Source of the DNA: JAAURB01 sp049649525
Lineage (GTDB): Bacteria > Cyanobacteriota > Cyanobacteriia > Cyanobacteriales > Microcoleaceae
NCBI GenBank assembly: GCA_049649525.1
Contig: JBARZE010000007.1
Span: 124,001-188,000, forward strand
Direction of reading: 5' to 3'
DNA length: 64,000 bases
A model generated the notes under the pieces. That model was given only the letters and a program-made list of their open reading frames with translations, did not search any database and was not told where the DNA came from. Below, piece after piece: positions 17,851-25,716 of the stretch. A program made the position numbers and the translations under genes. Every line of letters starts with the position of its first letter. Positions within the stretch are counted from its first letter, which is position 1.

Positions 17851-18708
17851 CTATAAATCACTGGGGTTATCTTCTGAATTACTAGAGGACGCTCTCAGGG
17901 TATCATGATCTGACGATTCTTGTTGAGTGGTTAATGCCCACTTCACCTGGGACAGAATCCCCCGTAACATAGCAACTTCGCTATCCGATAAATTAGCTCG
18001 ATTGAATAATCGACGAAACTTTTCCATACGACGACGAGATGTATGAGAATAGAGATAACCAATGTCTAATAATAGCGCTTCTAACTGCTGATAATATCCT
18101 TCTAATGCCTCTATTGGTGCAAGAGATTGCTCGGATTCTATTAAATTGATTTGCGGATCAACAGATACAATCAATTGGGATTGATCCCCAGTGGTTTGCG
18201 CTTGTGAATCGAGGGTGACAAGCTGAAATAGTTCATAACAGCAAACGGCTACAGCTTGAGCTAAATTTAGCACAGGATAAACTGAACTCGACGGAATACG
18301 GATGAATCGTTGAGCATAATACAATTCTTCGTTACTGAGTCCGCGATCTTCTGGGCCAAAAATCAAGGCGGATGCTCCTTCGAGTAGCCACGGTAACGCC
18401 TGTCTGGGAGTCTCTAGAGGGGTTTCTAAGCTCCGAGTCCGAGCAGTAGTGGCAATCGCTCTTTGACAGCCTTGTAGCGCCTCTGGCAGGGTGGAAGCGA
18501 TTATAGTATTCTCTAAGATATCCACGGCATGAACCGCCATTCTTTGGGCCTCATCCGCCATCGGTTCACAATGAGGATTCACCAATACTAACTGTTGTAA
18601 ACCCATATTTTTCATAATTCTTGCGACTGAACCTATATTCAGCGCCCCAGCGGGTTCAACCAGGACAATTCTTATTTTTGTTAAGGCCGATCCAGATACC
18701 ATTCCCAC
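17851..18708 (-). CDS. trmJ: TrmJ-like tRNA/rRNA 2'-O-methyltransferase (SPOUT superfamily)
   Basis: SAM-dependent 2'-O-ribose methyltransferase of the SpoU/TrmH family, TrmJ type (methylates position 32 of tRNAs in the best known member). In 285 residues: motif 1 IVLVEPAGALNIGSVARIMKNMG, motif 2 ALIFGPEDRGLSNEEL and motif 3 IPSSSVYPVLNLAQAVAVCCYEL, forming the knotted SAM site. A C-terminal helical extension (MEKFRRLFNRANLSDSEVAMLRGILSQVKWAL) is characteristic of TrmJ. The start is GTG 18708 or ATG 18702; neither has a clear ribosome site. Upstream lies the divergent VapBC pair. Confidence 0.88.
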   Translation of the reverse strand: MGMVSGSALTKIRIVLVEPAGALNIGSVARIMKNMGLQQLVLVNPHCEPMADEAQRMAVHAVDILENTIIASTLPEALQGCQRAIATTARTRSLETPLETPRQALPWLLEGASALIFGPEDRGLSNEELYYAQRFIRIPSSSVYPVLNLAQAVAVCCYELFQLVTLDSQAQTTGDQSQLIVSVDPQINLIESEQSLAPIEALEGYYQQLEALLLDIGYLYSHTSRRRMEKFRRLFNRANLSDSEVAMLRGILSQVKWALTTQQESSDHDTLRASSSNSEDNPSDL

Positions 18709-18783
18709 ATCTTTAAGTTGCTATTGGCTATCTTCTCATATCATCGAGGGGTTGATTAAGAGTGAGTTTAAGATGGGTTTGCT

Positions 18784-18796
18784 GTTGCCGAGCAAC
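18784..18796. promoter_or_regulatory. Small inverted repeat upstream of the VapBC pair, possible operator
   Basis: GTTGC-CGA-GCAAC (18784-18796) is a perfect 5-bp inverted repeat about 50 bases before the antitoxin start. VapB-type antitoxins commonly repress their own promoter through such sites. The element is short and could be coincidental. Confidence 0.25.
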
Positions 18797-18845
18797 TTCA
18801 GAGTTAGGATAATAATATTTACTTTTAGTTATTATAGAGAGAATT

Positions 18846-19046
18846 ATGAGCGATCGCGATACTGTATTAGAACTGGTAAAACAATTACCACCCGATATTT
18901 CATTACAAGAAATTATCCGAAGAATTGAATTATTGCAGAGTCAATTATCTCAGTCTGAAACTGAATATTCTTTGCGTGGAACCGTCATACAATACATTAA
19001 TCCAACCGAACCTGTAGACGAAAATGAGTGGGAAGTGATTCAATGA
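18846..19046 (+). CDS. VapB-like antitoxin
   Basis: A 66-residue acidic protein directly before, and overlapping, a PIN-domain toxin gene. The N-terminus (DRDTVLELVKQLPPDISLQEIIRRIELL) is helical; the C-terminus is acidic and flexible (EPVDENEWEVIQ), suited to wrapping the toxin active site. No classical AbrB or ribbon-helix-helix motif is obvious, so the assignment rests mainly on context: the TGA overlaps the toxin ATG in the ATGA arrangement typical of translationally coupled toxin-antitoxin pairs. AGAGAGA precedes ATG 18846. Confidence 0.8.
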   Translation: MSDRDTVLELVKQLPPDISLQEIIRRIELLQSQLSQSETEYSLRGTVIQYINPTEPVDENEWEVIQ

Positions 19047-19447
19047 TTGTATTGGATACCCACATTTGGATTTGGTGGATTAATGGTGATCCTCAACTGA
19101 CACAAGAGTATCAAGACTATATTCAAAGTCAGGAATCTCAAGGTCTAGGTATCAGTATAATTTCATGCTGGGAAATTGCCAAGTTGGTTGAACGCAATAG
19201 ATTAATCTTATCCATTCCAGTTGATCAATGGTTAGATCAAGCTCTTGCATATCCAGGGATCTGTCTTTTAGATCTTACCCCAAACATTTGTGTAGAGTCT
19301 ACTCAACTTCCCGGTAAATTTCATCGAGATCCAGCCGATCAAATGATTGTCGCAACAGCACGAGTTTATGATTGTTCTTTAGTTACAATGGATAGTAAAA
19401 TTCTCAGCTATATTCATGTTCAAACGCAACCATCAGCTAGCTCATAA
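19043..19447 (+). CDS. vapC: VapC-like PIN-domain ribonuclease toxin
   Basis: A 134-residue PIN domain, the endoribonuclease half of a type II toxin-antitoxin pair; such toxins cleave tRNA or rRNA loops using Mg2+. The acidic residues are present: D5 in VLDTHIWIWW, E44 in SCWEIAKL, D96/D99 in FHRDPADQMIVATA, D117 in LVTMDSKI. The WE-x-A-K variant and the HRDPADQ block place it in the common cyanobacterial/proteobacterial VapC group. ATG 19043 overlaps the antitoxin stop and has GGAAG (19031-19035) eight bases upstream; a longer GTG start at 19028 is less likely. All catalytic residues are intact, so the toxin should be active. Confidence 0.92.
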   Translation: MIVLDTHIWIWWINGDPQLTQEYQDYIQSQESQGLGISIISCWEIAKLVERNRLILSIPVDQWLDQALAYPGICLLDLTPNICVESTQLPGKFHRDPADQMIVATARVYDCSLVTMDSKILSYIHVQTQPSASS

Positions 19448-19486
19448 CTTAAATGTAGAGATGATCAAAGGCTACTGATACTGAGT

Positions 19487-19732
19487 TTAATCAACAGATT
19501 CTATTTGTAGTGCTACTGTGAACTGATCGGAACCCACCATCTGCGACTGACTCAAAGCAATATCAGCTTGCTTACCGAACAACATATCCTCTAATACTTC
19601 TAATCGTTCAACGAGTTGTTGATAGGTTTCTGCGGAAAGAATAACATGGCTAGGACTAGACTCTTCTGTTAACAGAATGGGTTCTTGTTTTGCACGATCA
19701 AACACTTCTCTATAGTGTCCGAAGTGCATCAT
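19487..19732 (-). CDS. Phd/YefM-like antitoxin, orphan
   Basis: An 81-residue protein whose middle (PILLTEESSPSHVILSAETYQQLVERLEVLED) matches the Phd/YefM core: the VIL-S-x-E-x-Y-x-x-L segment followed by an acidic helix. The usual first strand-helix (K-x-x-T-x-S-E-A-R) is replaced by MMHFGHYREVFDRAKQE, so the DNA-binding face may be altered or lost. No RelE/Doc-type toxin is adjacent; the next genes are VapC (convergent) and a NACHT protein upstream on the same strand, 103 bases away. It may be a remnant, a cross-neutralising antitoxin, or a cofactor of the NACHT gene. Confidence 0.7.
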   Translation of the reverse strand: MMHFGHYREVFDRAKQEPILLTEESSPSHVILSAETYQQLVERLEVLEDMLFGKQADIALSQSQMVGSDQFTVALQIESVD

Positions 19733-19835
19733 TCATGGTGTAACTTTACATAACTGGGTTAAATGGGATTATTAATGTGAGTTGGTACAATTATATCAGT
19801 GTAGTCGCTATTTTGATTATGTTCATATTCATTGC

Positions 19836-22800
19836 TTATACACCCCTGTTATCAAATTTTTCTAACTGTTTATGCGCCCATTCCCTCAGCTTTTCATCAG
19901 GATCATTAATAGCGCGATCGCGTAAAAAAGGCAAAGTTTTAGGATGATTGGGATAGTTTTTAATTATTGCTTCTAATGCAGTTCGTCGCGGGTTTGTAAT
20001 AAAACCCAATCCAGCTTGACTATATTCAAAAGGATCATTGATAGCGCGATCGCAAAATAGTTCAAATAGTTCTGGATCATCTTTATAGTGTTGTGCTAGT
20101 GCCTCGACTGCTGTAACTCGGACACGCAAATTATCATCCCTTGTAGCGTGGGTTTTGAGAATAGTTAAAGTTTCGGAGTCATCTTTAAAGTTTTCTACCA
20201 GTGCTTGGACTGCTGCATCTCGGACACGCCAATCTTCATCAGTGGTAGCGCGGGTTTTGAGCCAGGTTAAAGTGTCAGGATTATCTTTATAGGCATCAGC
20301 AAGTACTTTGACTGCTGCATCTCGGACACGCCAATCTTCATCAGTGGTAGCGCGGGTTTTGAGCCAGGTTAAAGTGTCAGGATTATCTTGATAAGCCTGA
20401 GCCAGTTCCTCTACTGCTATGTATCTGACAAACCAATGTTCATCACTGTGGACGCAGGTTTCGAGAATACTAACAGTTTCAGGATAATGTTTAAAACCAC
20501 GAGCTAATTCCTGTATTGTTGCATATCGTACCTTCCAATTTTCATGGCTCATAGGCTGAGTTTTGAGCCAGGTTAAAGTGTCAGGATAATGTTTAAAACC
20601 ACGAGCTAATTCCTCCAATGCAGCACACTGGACATTCTTATTGTCATTACTCATAATGCAGGTTTTGAGCCATGTAAGAGTTTCAGGGTTTTCTTTCCAA
20701 GTATTGGCAATAATTTTAAGCGCTTCGGTACGAATCTCTTCAATCTTTTGAGCTAACGTCATATTTCTTAATACTCTTATATTTGGTATATTCATATATT
20801 CGTGGTCAATTGAATCGTAACTAATATCGTAACTAATTAAACTTTCTATTCTTGTAAACAGTTCATTATCAATCTTTGCGATGGAAGAACGGTTTCTAAC
20901 TTCTAACAAACATTCTGCTGCCAGAAACAAATTAATAAATTTATCTGCTTCTCCCTCCTGCGCCATCAAATATTCCAATACTTTGCCAATAAACTTAGGA
21001 TCTAACATTCCCGCCATCAACCGCAAGACTTCGTGCCATGCTTCATCTCGCCAATGTTCGGCATAAACCTTTACTAAATCTTCTTCTGAAAGCGATCGCT
21101 CTTTTTCAAACTGCCAAACAAATTGCCAAGCACAGAAATACTCTAAAAATGTGCGATGGATAAATGCATAAAAATCACCACCGACATCACATAAAATGAA
21201 ATTACGCGATCGCAATTGTTCAATTACAGCGCGGGCAATAGTCCGGGCATTGCTGACAATATCCTGTAGATAGTCTTGTAAAATACGTTCTAAATTCTCT
21301 CGACTAATCAGGTTTCCTGCTAACCCTTTTTCGTTGTCTTGCATGAAAAATGCCACCCGCCGCAGCATTTCTTGTTTATCTTTATAGTCAATCGTTAACG
21401 GATCAATTTTCTTATCTTGTAATGCCCGTTCAATATCCCATTGATGCAATAATACCCGTGAGGCTTGATTATAAAGTTCAGCGCGATCACGAGGCAGTTC
21501 TTGATTCCGATTTAGAATCGCCATCATGGTAAGTAATAGAGGATTTCCGGCTAATTCTCGGATGGCTGAGGAGTTAGAAATCGCTTGTTTAAGGCGATCG
21601 CGTTTACGGATTTTATCGGCTTCGTCATTAAAGGTTAATTCATGCCATTTTTGCATAAACTCTTCGATTTGTTCCTCTTCCAAATCTTGCAACATAAAAT
21701 GGCGGAATTCTGCATCTCTTAACTTTTGGGCTTTATAACCAATCACACGGGAGGTAACAATAGCGCGAACTTTAGGATAATTATTAGTGAAGCGATGAAT
21801 ATCGGTAATCACTTCTTCTCGTTGCGCCGGATCGAAGACTTCATCTAAGCCATCAAATAATACTAAAACATTGCCCTGTTGCAGTCGAGAATGAAGTTCT
21901 TGTTGAGGAAAATGACAAATTACATTGCCATGATGGAAGAATTCCAGGATATTTTTACACTTGTTTTCTTGTTTATCACGGGCATAAGTTCGCAATTCAA
22001 TTAACAAAGGAATATAATAATTAGGTAATTTTTCCGGGGAAAGTTTTGCCCAATCTAACGCTAAATATTGCAATAACGTTGATTTACCCGAACCTGGATC
22101 GCCTAAAACGACTAAATATTTATAATTAGGATTATTAACAACTTCTAGAATAGATTGAATAGACTGTTGAGAATAGAGGCTGCGTCGTTGTTCTAATTCT
22201 TCTATCGAAACGTCTCGATCAATTTCACCCTGTTCTTTTAGTTGTCTAAAATATTCTTTCGGTATTTCATAAACCTGGGGTAAGTATTCCTGACATTCTC
22301 GTACATTCTGAGGTACAAAAATATTCCACAGTTTCAGTGTATTATAAGCACATCCCGTTGTATCGAGGCTTTCTAAGTTAAGATTGCCATACTTTTCTCG
22401 AATCCCTTCCTGATGTCTATTTAAATCAAAATCAGGTTGAACCACAACAGCTTCTGCTATTTTATCTAAATTCTGAGAATCTAAAATTTCTCGTAATTCA
22501 GGTATTTCTTGAATAATCGCTTTTACTTTTTTCCGATATCGCTTACTGACTCTTTCCCAGTTAAATTCATCGGGTAAGGTTTTTGACTGTAATTGTTTCC
22601 AAATCTGTTGAAGAGTTCTAGTATCAACTGAGTCTGTAATAAATGCGCTGCCTAATATTTCAGCAACCTGTTTATTCTTAATAAACTCTTCCAGGAAATA
22701 AGAATATTGACGAATAGTGGTATCATCTAAATCAGCATCTTCTAATTCTTGTTGAATCAGCTTTAAGAATTCTGTAATCGCTTTTCCGGTAGCAATTTGA

Positions 22801-22958
22801 ATCGGTTCTTTTTGTGGTAATCGTAGAATGTTCGAGAGGCAGCTTTTGAAAAAATCTTTAACGTAATCTTTAGCTGCATCTTTTGCTAATTCTTCTAAAA
22901 TCGGTTTAAATACAAAGCCAACCGCTTGGTTTACCCCCCATAAAGCTAACCATTCCAT
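19836..22958 (-). CDS. NACHT-domain NTPase with C-terminal HEAT-like repeats (bacterial NLR-like)
   Basis: A 1040-residue STAND NTPase. The N-terminal ~280 residues are helical and unassigned. The NACHT module has Walker A LVVLGDPGSGKSTLLQYLA, Walker B NVLVLFDGLDEVFD (the LDGLDE-type motif of NACHT), sensor region VRAIVTSRVIGY, and the helical part ELAGNPLLLTMMAI, ending in a FIHRTFLEYFCAW segment typical of bacterial NACHT proteins. The C-terminus holds six tandem 34-residue HEAT-like units (TLTWLKTxxxxxxxxxVRxxAxxxLA) plus a terminal block. Repeats usually sense a ligand and NACHT oligomerises; relatives protect against phages. Neighbours are VapBC and a Phd-like antitoxin. No known effector (nuclease, TIR, protease) is visible at the N-terminus. 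Confidence 0.9.
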   Translation of the reverse strand: MEWLALWGVNQAVGFVFKPILEELAKDAAKDYVKDFFKSCLSNILRLPQKEPIQIATGKAITEFLKLIQQELEDADLDDTTIRQYSYFLEEFIKNKQVAEILGSAFITDSVDTRTLQQIWKQLQSKTLPDEFNWERVSKRYRKKVKAIIQEIPELREILDSQNLDKIAEAVVVQPDFDLNRHQEGIREKYGNLNLESLDTTGCAYNTLKLWNIFVPQNVRECQEYLPQVYEIPKEYFRQLKEQGEIDRDVSIEELEQRRSLYSQQSIQSILEVVNNPNYKYLVVLGDPGSGKSTLLQYLALDWAKLSPEKLPNYYIPLLIELRTYARDKQENKCKNILEFFHHGNVICHFPQQELHSRLQQGNVLVLFDGLDEVFDPAQREEVITDIHRFTNNYPKVRAIVTSRVIGYKAQKLRDAEFRHFMLQDLEEEQIEEFMQKWHELTFNDEADKIRKRDRLKQAISNSSAIRELAGNPLLLTMMAILNRNQELPRDRAELYNQASRVLLHQWDIERALQDKKIDPLTIDYKDKQEMLRRVAFFMQDNEKGLAGNLISRENLERILQDYLQDIVSNARTIARAVIEQLRSRNFILCDVGGDFYAFIHRTFLEYFCAWQFVWQFEKERSLSEEDLVKVYAEHWRDEAWHEVLRLMAGMLDPKFIGKVLEYLMAQEGEADKFINLFLAAECLLEVRNRSSIAKIDNELFTRIESLISYDISYDSIDHEYMNIPNIRVLRNMTLAQKIEEIRTEALKIIANTWKENPETLTWLKTCIMSNDNKNVQCAALEELARGFKHYPDTLTWLKTQPMSHENWKVRYATIQELARGFKHYPETVSILETCVHSDEHWFVRYIAVEELAQAYQDNPDTLTWLKTRATTDEDWRVRDAAVKVLADAYKDNPDTLTWLKTRATTDEDWRVRDAAVQALVENFKDDSETLTILKTHATRDDNLRVRVTAVEALAQHYKDDPELFELFCDRAINDPFEYSQAGLGFITNPRRTALEAIIKNYPNHPKTLPFLRDRAINDPDEKLREWAHKQLEKFDNRGV
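20208..20389 (-). repeat. Near-identical 102-base tandem unit within the NACHT gene
   Basis: The 80 bases at 20208-20287 are repeated without visible change at 20310-20389, a period of 102 bases or 34 codons. Flanking units of the same HEAT-like array have diverged strongly, so this pair is a recent duplication. It changes repeat number without shifting the frame. Confidence 0.85.
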
Positions 22959-23062
22959 AACACTTTATCACTCATTCACAAGTCCTCACTTCTATTATAT
23001 GAGATCGTAATAATGATTGGAGTGATATTGAATAGCTTTTAATTTTTTATTCTATCTAAACT

Positions 23063-23740
23063 TTACTTTTTGTGATATTCTAATCGTAATTGAGTGATAT
23101 TTTTATCCGCTTCAAAAAAACTATCTCGCTTAATTTCTGTTAACCCTAACTGTTGAAATTGATTCAGTTCTCCTTCAGACAATGCCCAGGGCGGGCCATC
23201 GGGGGCAGCTTCTGTTTCTCGATAACGAGTTACCATGAGTAATGTACCGTTTTCTGCGAGTAAATCAGCAATAGCTTTAATGGTTTGCATTCGCATATTT
23301 AATGGTAAAGCTTGAATAGTACGAGATTCTAAGACAAAATCATAGGCCTTTTTCCAATCCGGATTAAGATTAAATAAATCAGCCACTTGATAATTTACAG
23401 TGGAATTAGGAAATCTGTTTTTACACCATTCAACTGCAGTGGGAGAGATATCAAAAGCAGTGACTTGAAAGCCTAATTTTGCTAAACTTTCAGCATCGTC
23501 TCCTAACCCACAACCGACAACAATAGCCGTTTTTCCGGTAGCGTCTAAAGAGTTATTTTCTAACCAATTTTGAATATATGTATGTGCGGTAGATTGCGCC
23601 CAGGGAACTTGAGAAACTGCGCCGTTTGCATCTTGATACAGAGTTTCAAACCATCCGGTGGGATTAGATTTTTCTACAGCTTCTGTTGCTAAGTTTTTAA
23701 CTTTTTGACGTAATTGTTCGATTGATTGTTCAGAGGTCAT
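23063..23740 (-). CDS. Class I SAM-dependent methyltransferase, TPMT-like
   Basis: A 225-residue Rossmann-fold methyltransferase. Motif I is TAIVVGCGLGDDAESLAKLGF, then the acidic end of strand 2 in VTAFDISPTAVEWCKNRFP; motif IV-like segment YDFVLESRTIQALP; then NGTLLMVTRYRE. The N-terminal NPTGWFETLYQDANGAVSQVPWAQ with a conserved Trp-rich entry resembles thiopurine S-methyltransferase relatives, which act on small thiols or metalloids. Substrate unknown. It is separated from upstream malQ (same strand) by 92 bases containing a palindromic repeat, so co-transcription is uncertain. Confidence 0.85.
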   Translation of the reverse strand: MTSEQSIEQLRQKVKNLATEAVEKSNPTGWFETLYQDANGAVSQVPWAQSTAHTYIQNWLENNSLDATGKTAIVVGCGLGDDAESLAKLGFQVTAFDISPTAVEWCKNRFPNSTVNYQVADLFNLNPDWKKAYDFVLESRTIQALPLNMRMQTIKAIADLLAENGTLLMVTRYRETEAAPDGPPWALSEGELNQFQQLGLTEIKRDSFFEADKNITQLRLEYHKK

Positions 23741-23790
23741 AATTTTAAATTAGAATGAGGTCGTTTTCTGTAGAGATATTCCAGGTTTTG

Positions 23791-23816
23791 TAGAGACGTT
23801 ACATGTAACGTCCCTA
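23791..23816. repeat. 26-base near-perfect palindrome of a cyanobacterial interspersed type
   Basis: TAGAGACGTTACATGTAACGTCCCTA is a palindrome with one mismatched pair. It sits in the short gap between malQ and the methyltransferase, with a partial second copy of the lead-in (GTAGAGATATTCCAGG) at about 23770. Elements of this form are scattered through cyanobacterial intergenic DNA and may end or stabilise transcripts. Confidence 0.55.
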
Positions 23817-23832
23817 GGATAATTTTATTAAA

Positions 23833-25341
23833 TTAACGATTATACTCTTGAGTCAGAGATAACAAACGTTCGCTAATTTCTGAGGTTAATTGATCGGAAC
23901 TTTCATAACGCCAGCGCCAATTCCCCTCGTTAATACTGGGATCATTCATCCGGGCTTCATGACCTAATCCTAAAGTATCTTGCAGAGGAATAATCGCTTG
24001 ATTTGCCACTGAACTAAGGGCATATTTAATTAATTCCCAATGAATTTCTGAGATTTCTTCGGGTGAATTAAAACCGAGATATTTAGCAGCATTTTGTTTT
24101 TCTTCTTGACTCGCTGTTTCCCACCATCCTAACGCTGTATCATTATCATGAGTTCCCGTATAAACTAAACAGTTTTCTACATGATTATGAACGAGATAAG
24201 CATGATCTTCGCCACCACCAAAGGCGAATTGTAAAATTTTCATGCCGGGGAAGTCAAAAGCATCCCGTAACTCCTCAACTTCGGGGGTGATAATGCCTAA
24301 ATCTTCCGCCAGTACAGGCAGACTTCCTAAACTTTGACGTAAGGTTTCAAAGAAGTCTTTGCCGGGGGCTAAAATCCATTCTCCATTCATTGCAGTTGTT
24401 TCTCCGCCGGGAACCCGCCAGTAAGCTTCAAAGCCACGAAAATGATCGATTCGGACTAAATCAGCATAGGCTAAAGTGGCTTTAAATCGATCAATCCACC
24501 ATTTATAATTGGTTTGTTTCAATGCATCCCAATCATAGACGGGATTGCCCCACAGTTGCCCTGTTGCACTGAAATAATCGGGGGGAACACCCGCAATATA
24601 CAACGGTTCTAATGTCTCAGGATCGAGTTGAAAATTCTTAGGTGCTGCCCAAACATCAGAACTATTATAACAGACATAAATCGAAATATCGCCGATAATT
24701 TGAATGTTTTTATTATTGGCATATTCCCGCAGTTTAGACCACTGTTCAAAGAATTTAAATTGTAAAAACTTATGATACAGAGTCTCATCTTTCAGTTCTT
24801 CGGCTTTGGCTTTTAAGGCTTCGGGTTGACGATGGGCTAAAGCATAATCCCACTGATTCCAAGGATTACCGTTATTCTCTTCTAATAGTGCCATAAATAA
24901 GGCATAATCTTCTAGCCAGTAAGAGTATTCCTCACAGAATTTATCAAACTCAGCCGGAATTTTGGAGTCTTTAAATCGCTGGTAAGCTGTTTTTAAAAAC
25001 TGCATTTTGTGGGGAATCACCCGATCAAAATTAACGCGGGTCGGAACCACGTCATCCGTTTGGGGTAAAGGCTTTAATTCCTCTGCTTTGAGTAATCCCT
25101 CTTCGACTAATTGTTCTAAACTAATCATTAAAGGATTCCCCGCAAAGGTGCTAAAGTTCATAATATAGGGGGAATGTTCATATCCTGTTGGCCCCAAGGG
25201 CAAAATTTGCCACAATTTTTGACCACTTTTTTCGAGGAAGTCGATAAACTCATAGGCAGACTGTCCCAAATCACCAATTCCGTGGGGGCTGGGTAAGCTA
25301 GTTGGATGGAGTAATATGCCGCTGGCTCGTTCAAATGTCAT
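23833..25341 (-). CDS. malQ: 4-alpha-glucanotransferase (amylomaltase, GH77)
   Basis: Transfers alpha-1,4-glucan segments between maltooligosaccharides in glycogen turnover. The 502 residues match the family. GH77 signatures are RASGILLHPTSLPSPHGIGDLG at the start, the nucleophile Asp in DLVRIDHFRGFEAYW, the acid/base Glu in VLAEDLGIITPEVEELRD, and YTGTHDNDTALGWW. I set the start at ATG 25341, preceded by GAGG nine bases upstream; an in-frame TTG at 25356 would add five residues. The gene is divergent from the AarF-like gene. Its product works on the same class of substrate as the GH31/CBM20 enzyme at 29.7 kb, though in a different compartment. Confidence 0.96.
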   Translation of the reverse strand: MTFERASGILLHPTSLPSPHGIGDLGQSAYEFIDFLEKSGQKLWQILPLGPTGYEHSPYIMNFSTFAGNPLMISLEQLVEEGLLKAEELKPLPQTDDVVPTRVNFDRVIPHKMQFLKTAYQRFKDSKIPAEFDKFCEEYSYWLEDYALFMALLEENNGNPWNQWDYALAHRQPEALKAKAEELKDETLYHKFLQFKFFEQWSKLREYANNKNIQIIGDISIYVCYNSSDVWAAPKNFQLDPETLEPLYIAGVPPDYFSATGQLWGNPVYDWDALKQTNYKWWIDRFKATLAYADLVRIDHFRGFEAYWRVPGGETTAMNGEWILAPGKDFFETLRQSLGSLPVLAEDLGIITPEVEELRDAFDFPGMKILQFAFGGGEDHAYLVHNHVENCLVYTGTHDNDTALGWWETASQEEKQNAAKYLGFNSPEEISEIHWELIKYALSSVANQAIIPLQDTLGLGHEARMNDPSINEGNWRWRYESSDQLTSEISERLLSLTQEYNR

Positions 25342-25716
25342 AATAAAATACCTCAATCAAATCAATTTAGGACAACTTGAAATTCTGTTACCATGAATTC
25401 TACCCTACAAAGGCTGCATTCTTTGTCAGTCTGAGCTGAGGGTGAATTCTACATTATTTTCTCACAGAAGACTAAAATAGTAATCTATCGGCAGTCTATA
25501 CTGTCTGAGAAGCAGTTACCGGGTCTAACTGTATTAACGATTTCAACAGGATCACAGACAGAAAAATAGTAAACTTGATCAATACTTATTTTTTAGTGAA
25601 GGAATGGGTAACCTGTTGTTATTAAAATTGAGTCAACATTACCTGATGAAATTTCATCCCATTTTGTCTGAACTCAACTACAATTCATTTTAGCGGTATA
25701 TCCCTAACCTCCTCGT
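25342..25716. other. 375-base divergent intergenic region, no gene recognised
   Basis: Upstream region shared by malQ and the aarF-like gene. I see AT-rich promoter-like sequence but no convincing -35/-10 pair, palindrome or riboswitch. A 29-codon ORF at about 25602-25691 has no supporting signature. Confidence 0.4.

Noticed and set aside
20208..20700. CRISPR-like regular repeats
   Set aside because: The periodicity is 102 bases, in frame, inside a coding gene and encodes HEAT-like helices.
25602..25691. 29-codon ORF upstream of the aarF-like gene
   Set aside because: No conserved features; Leu/His-rich chance ORF in promoter DNA, despite a GAAGGA-like sequence nearby.
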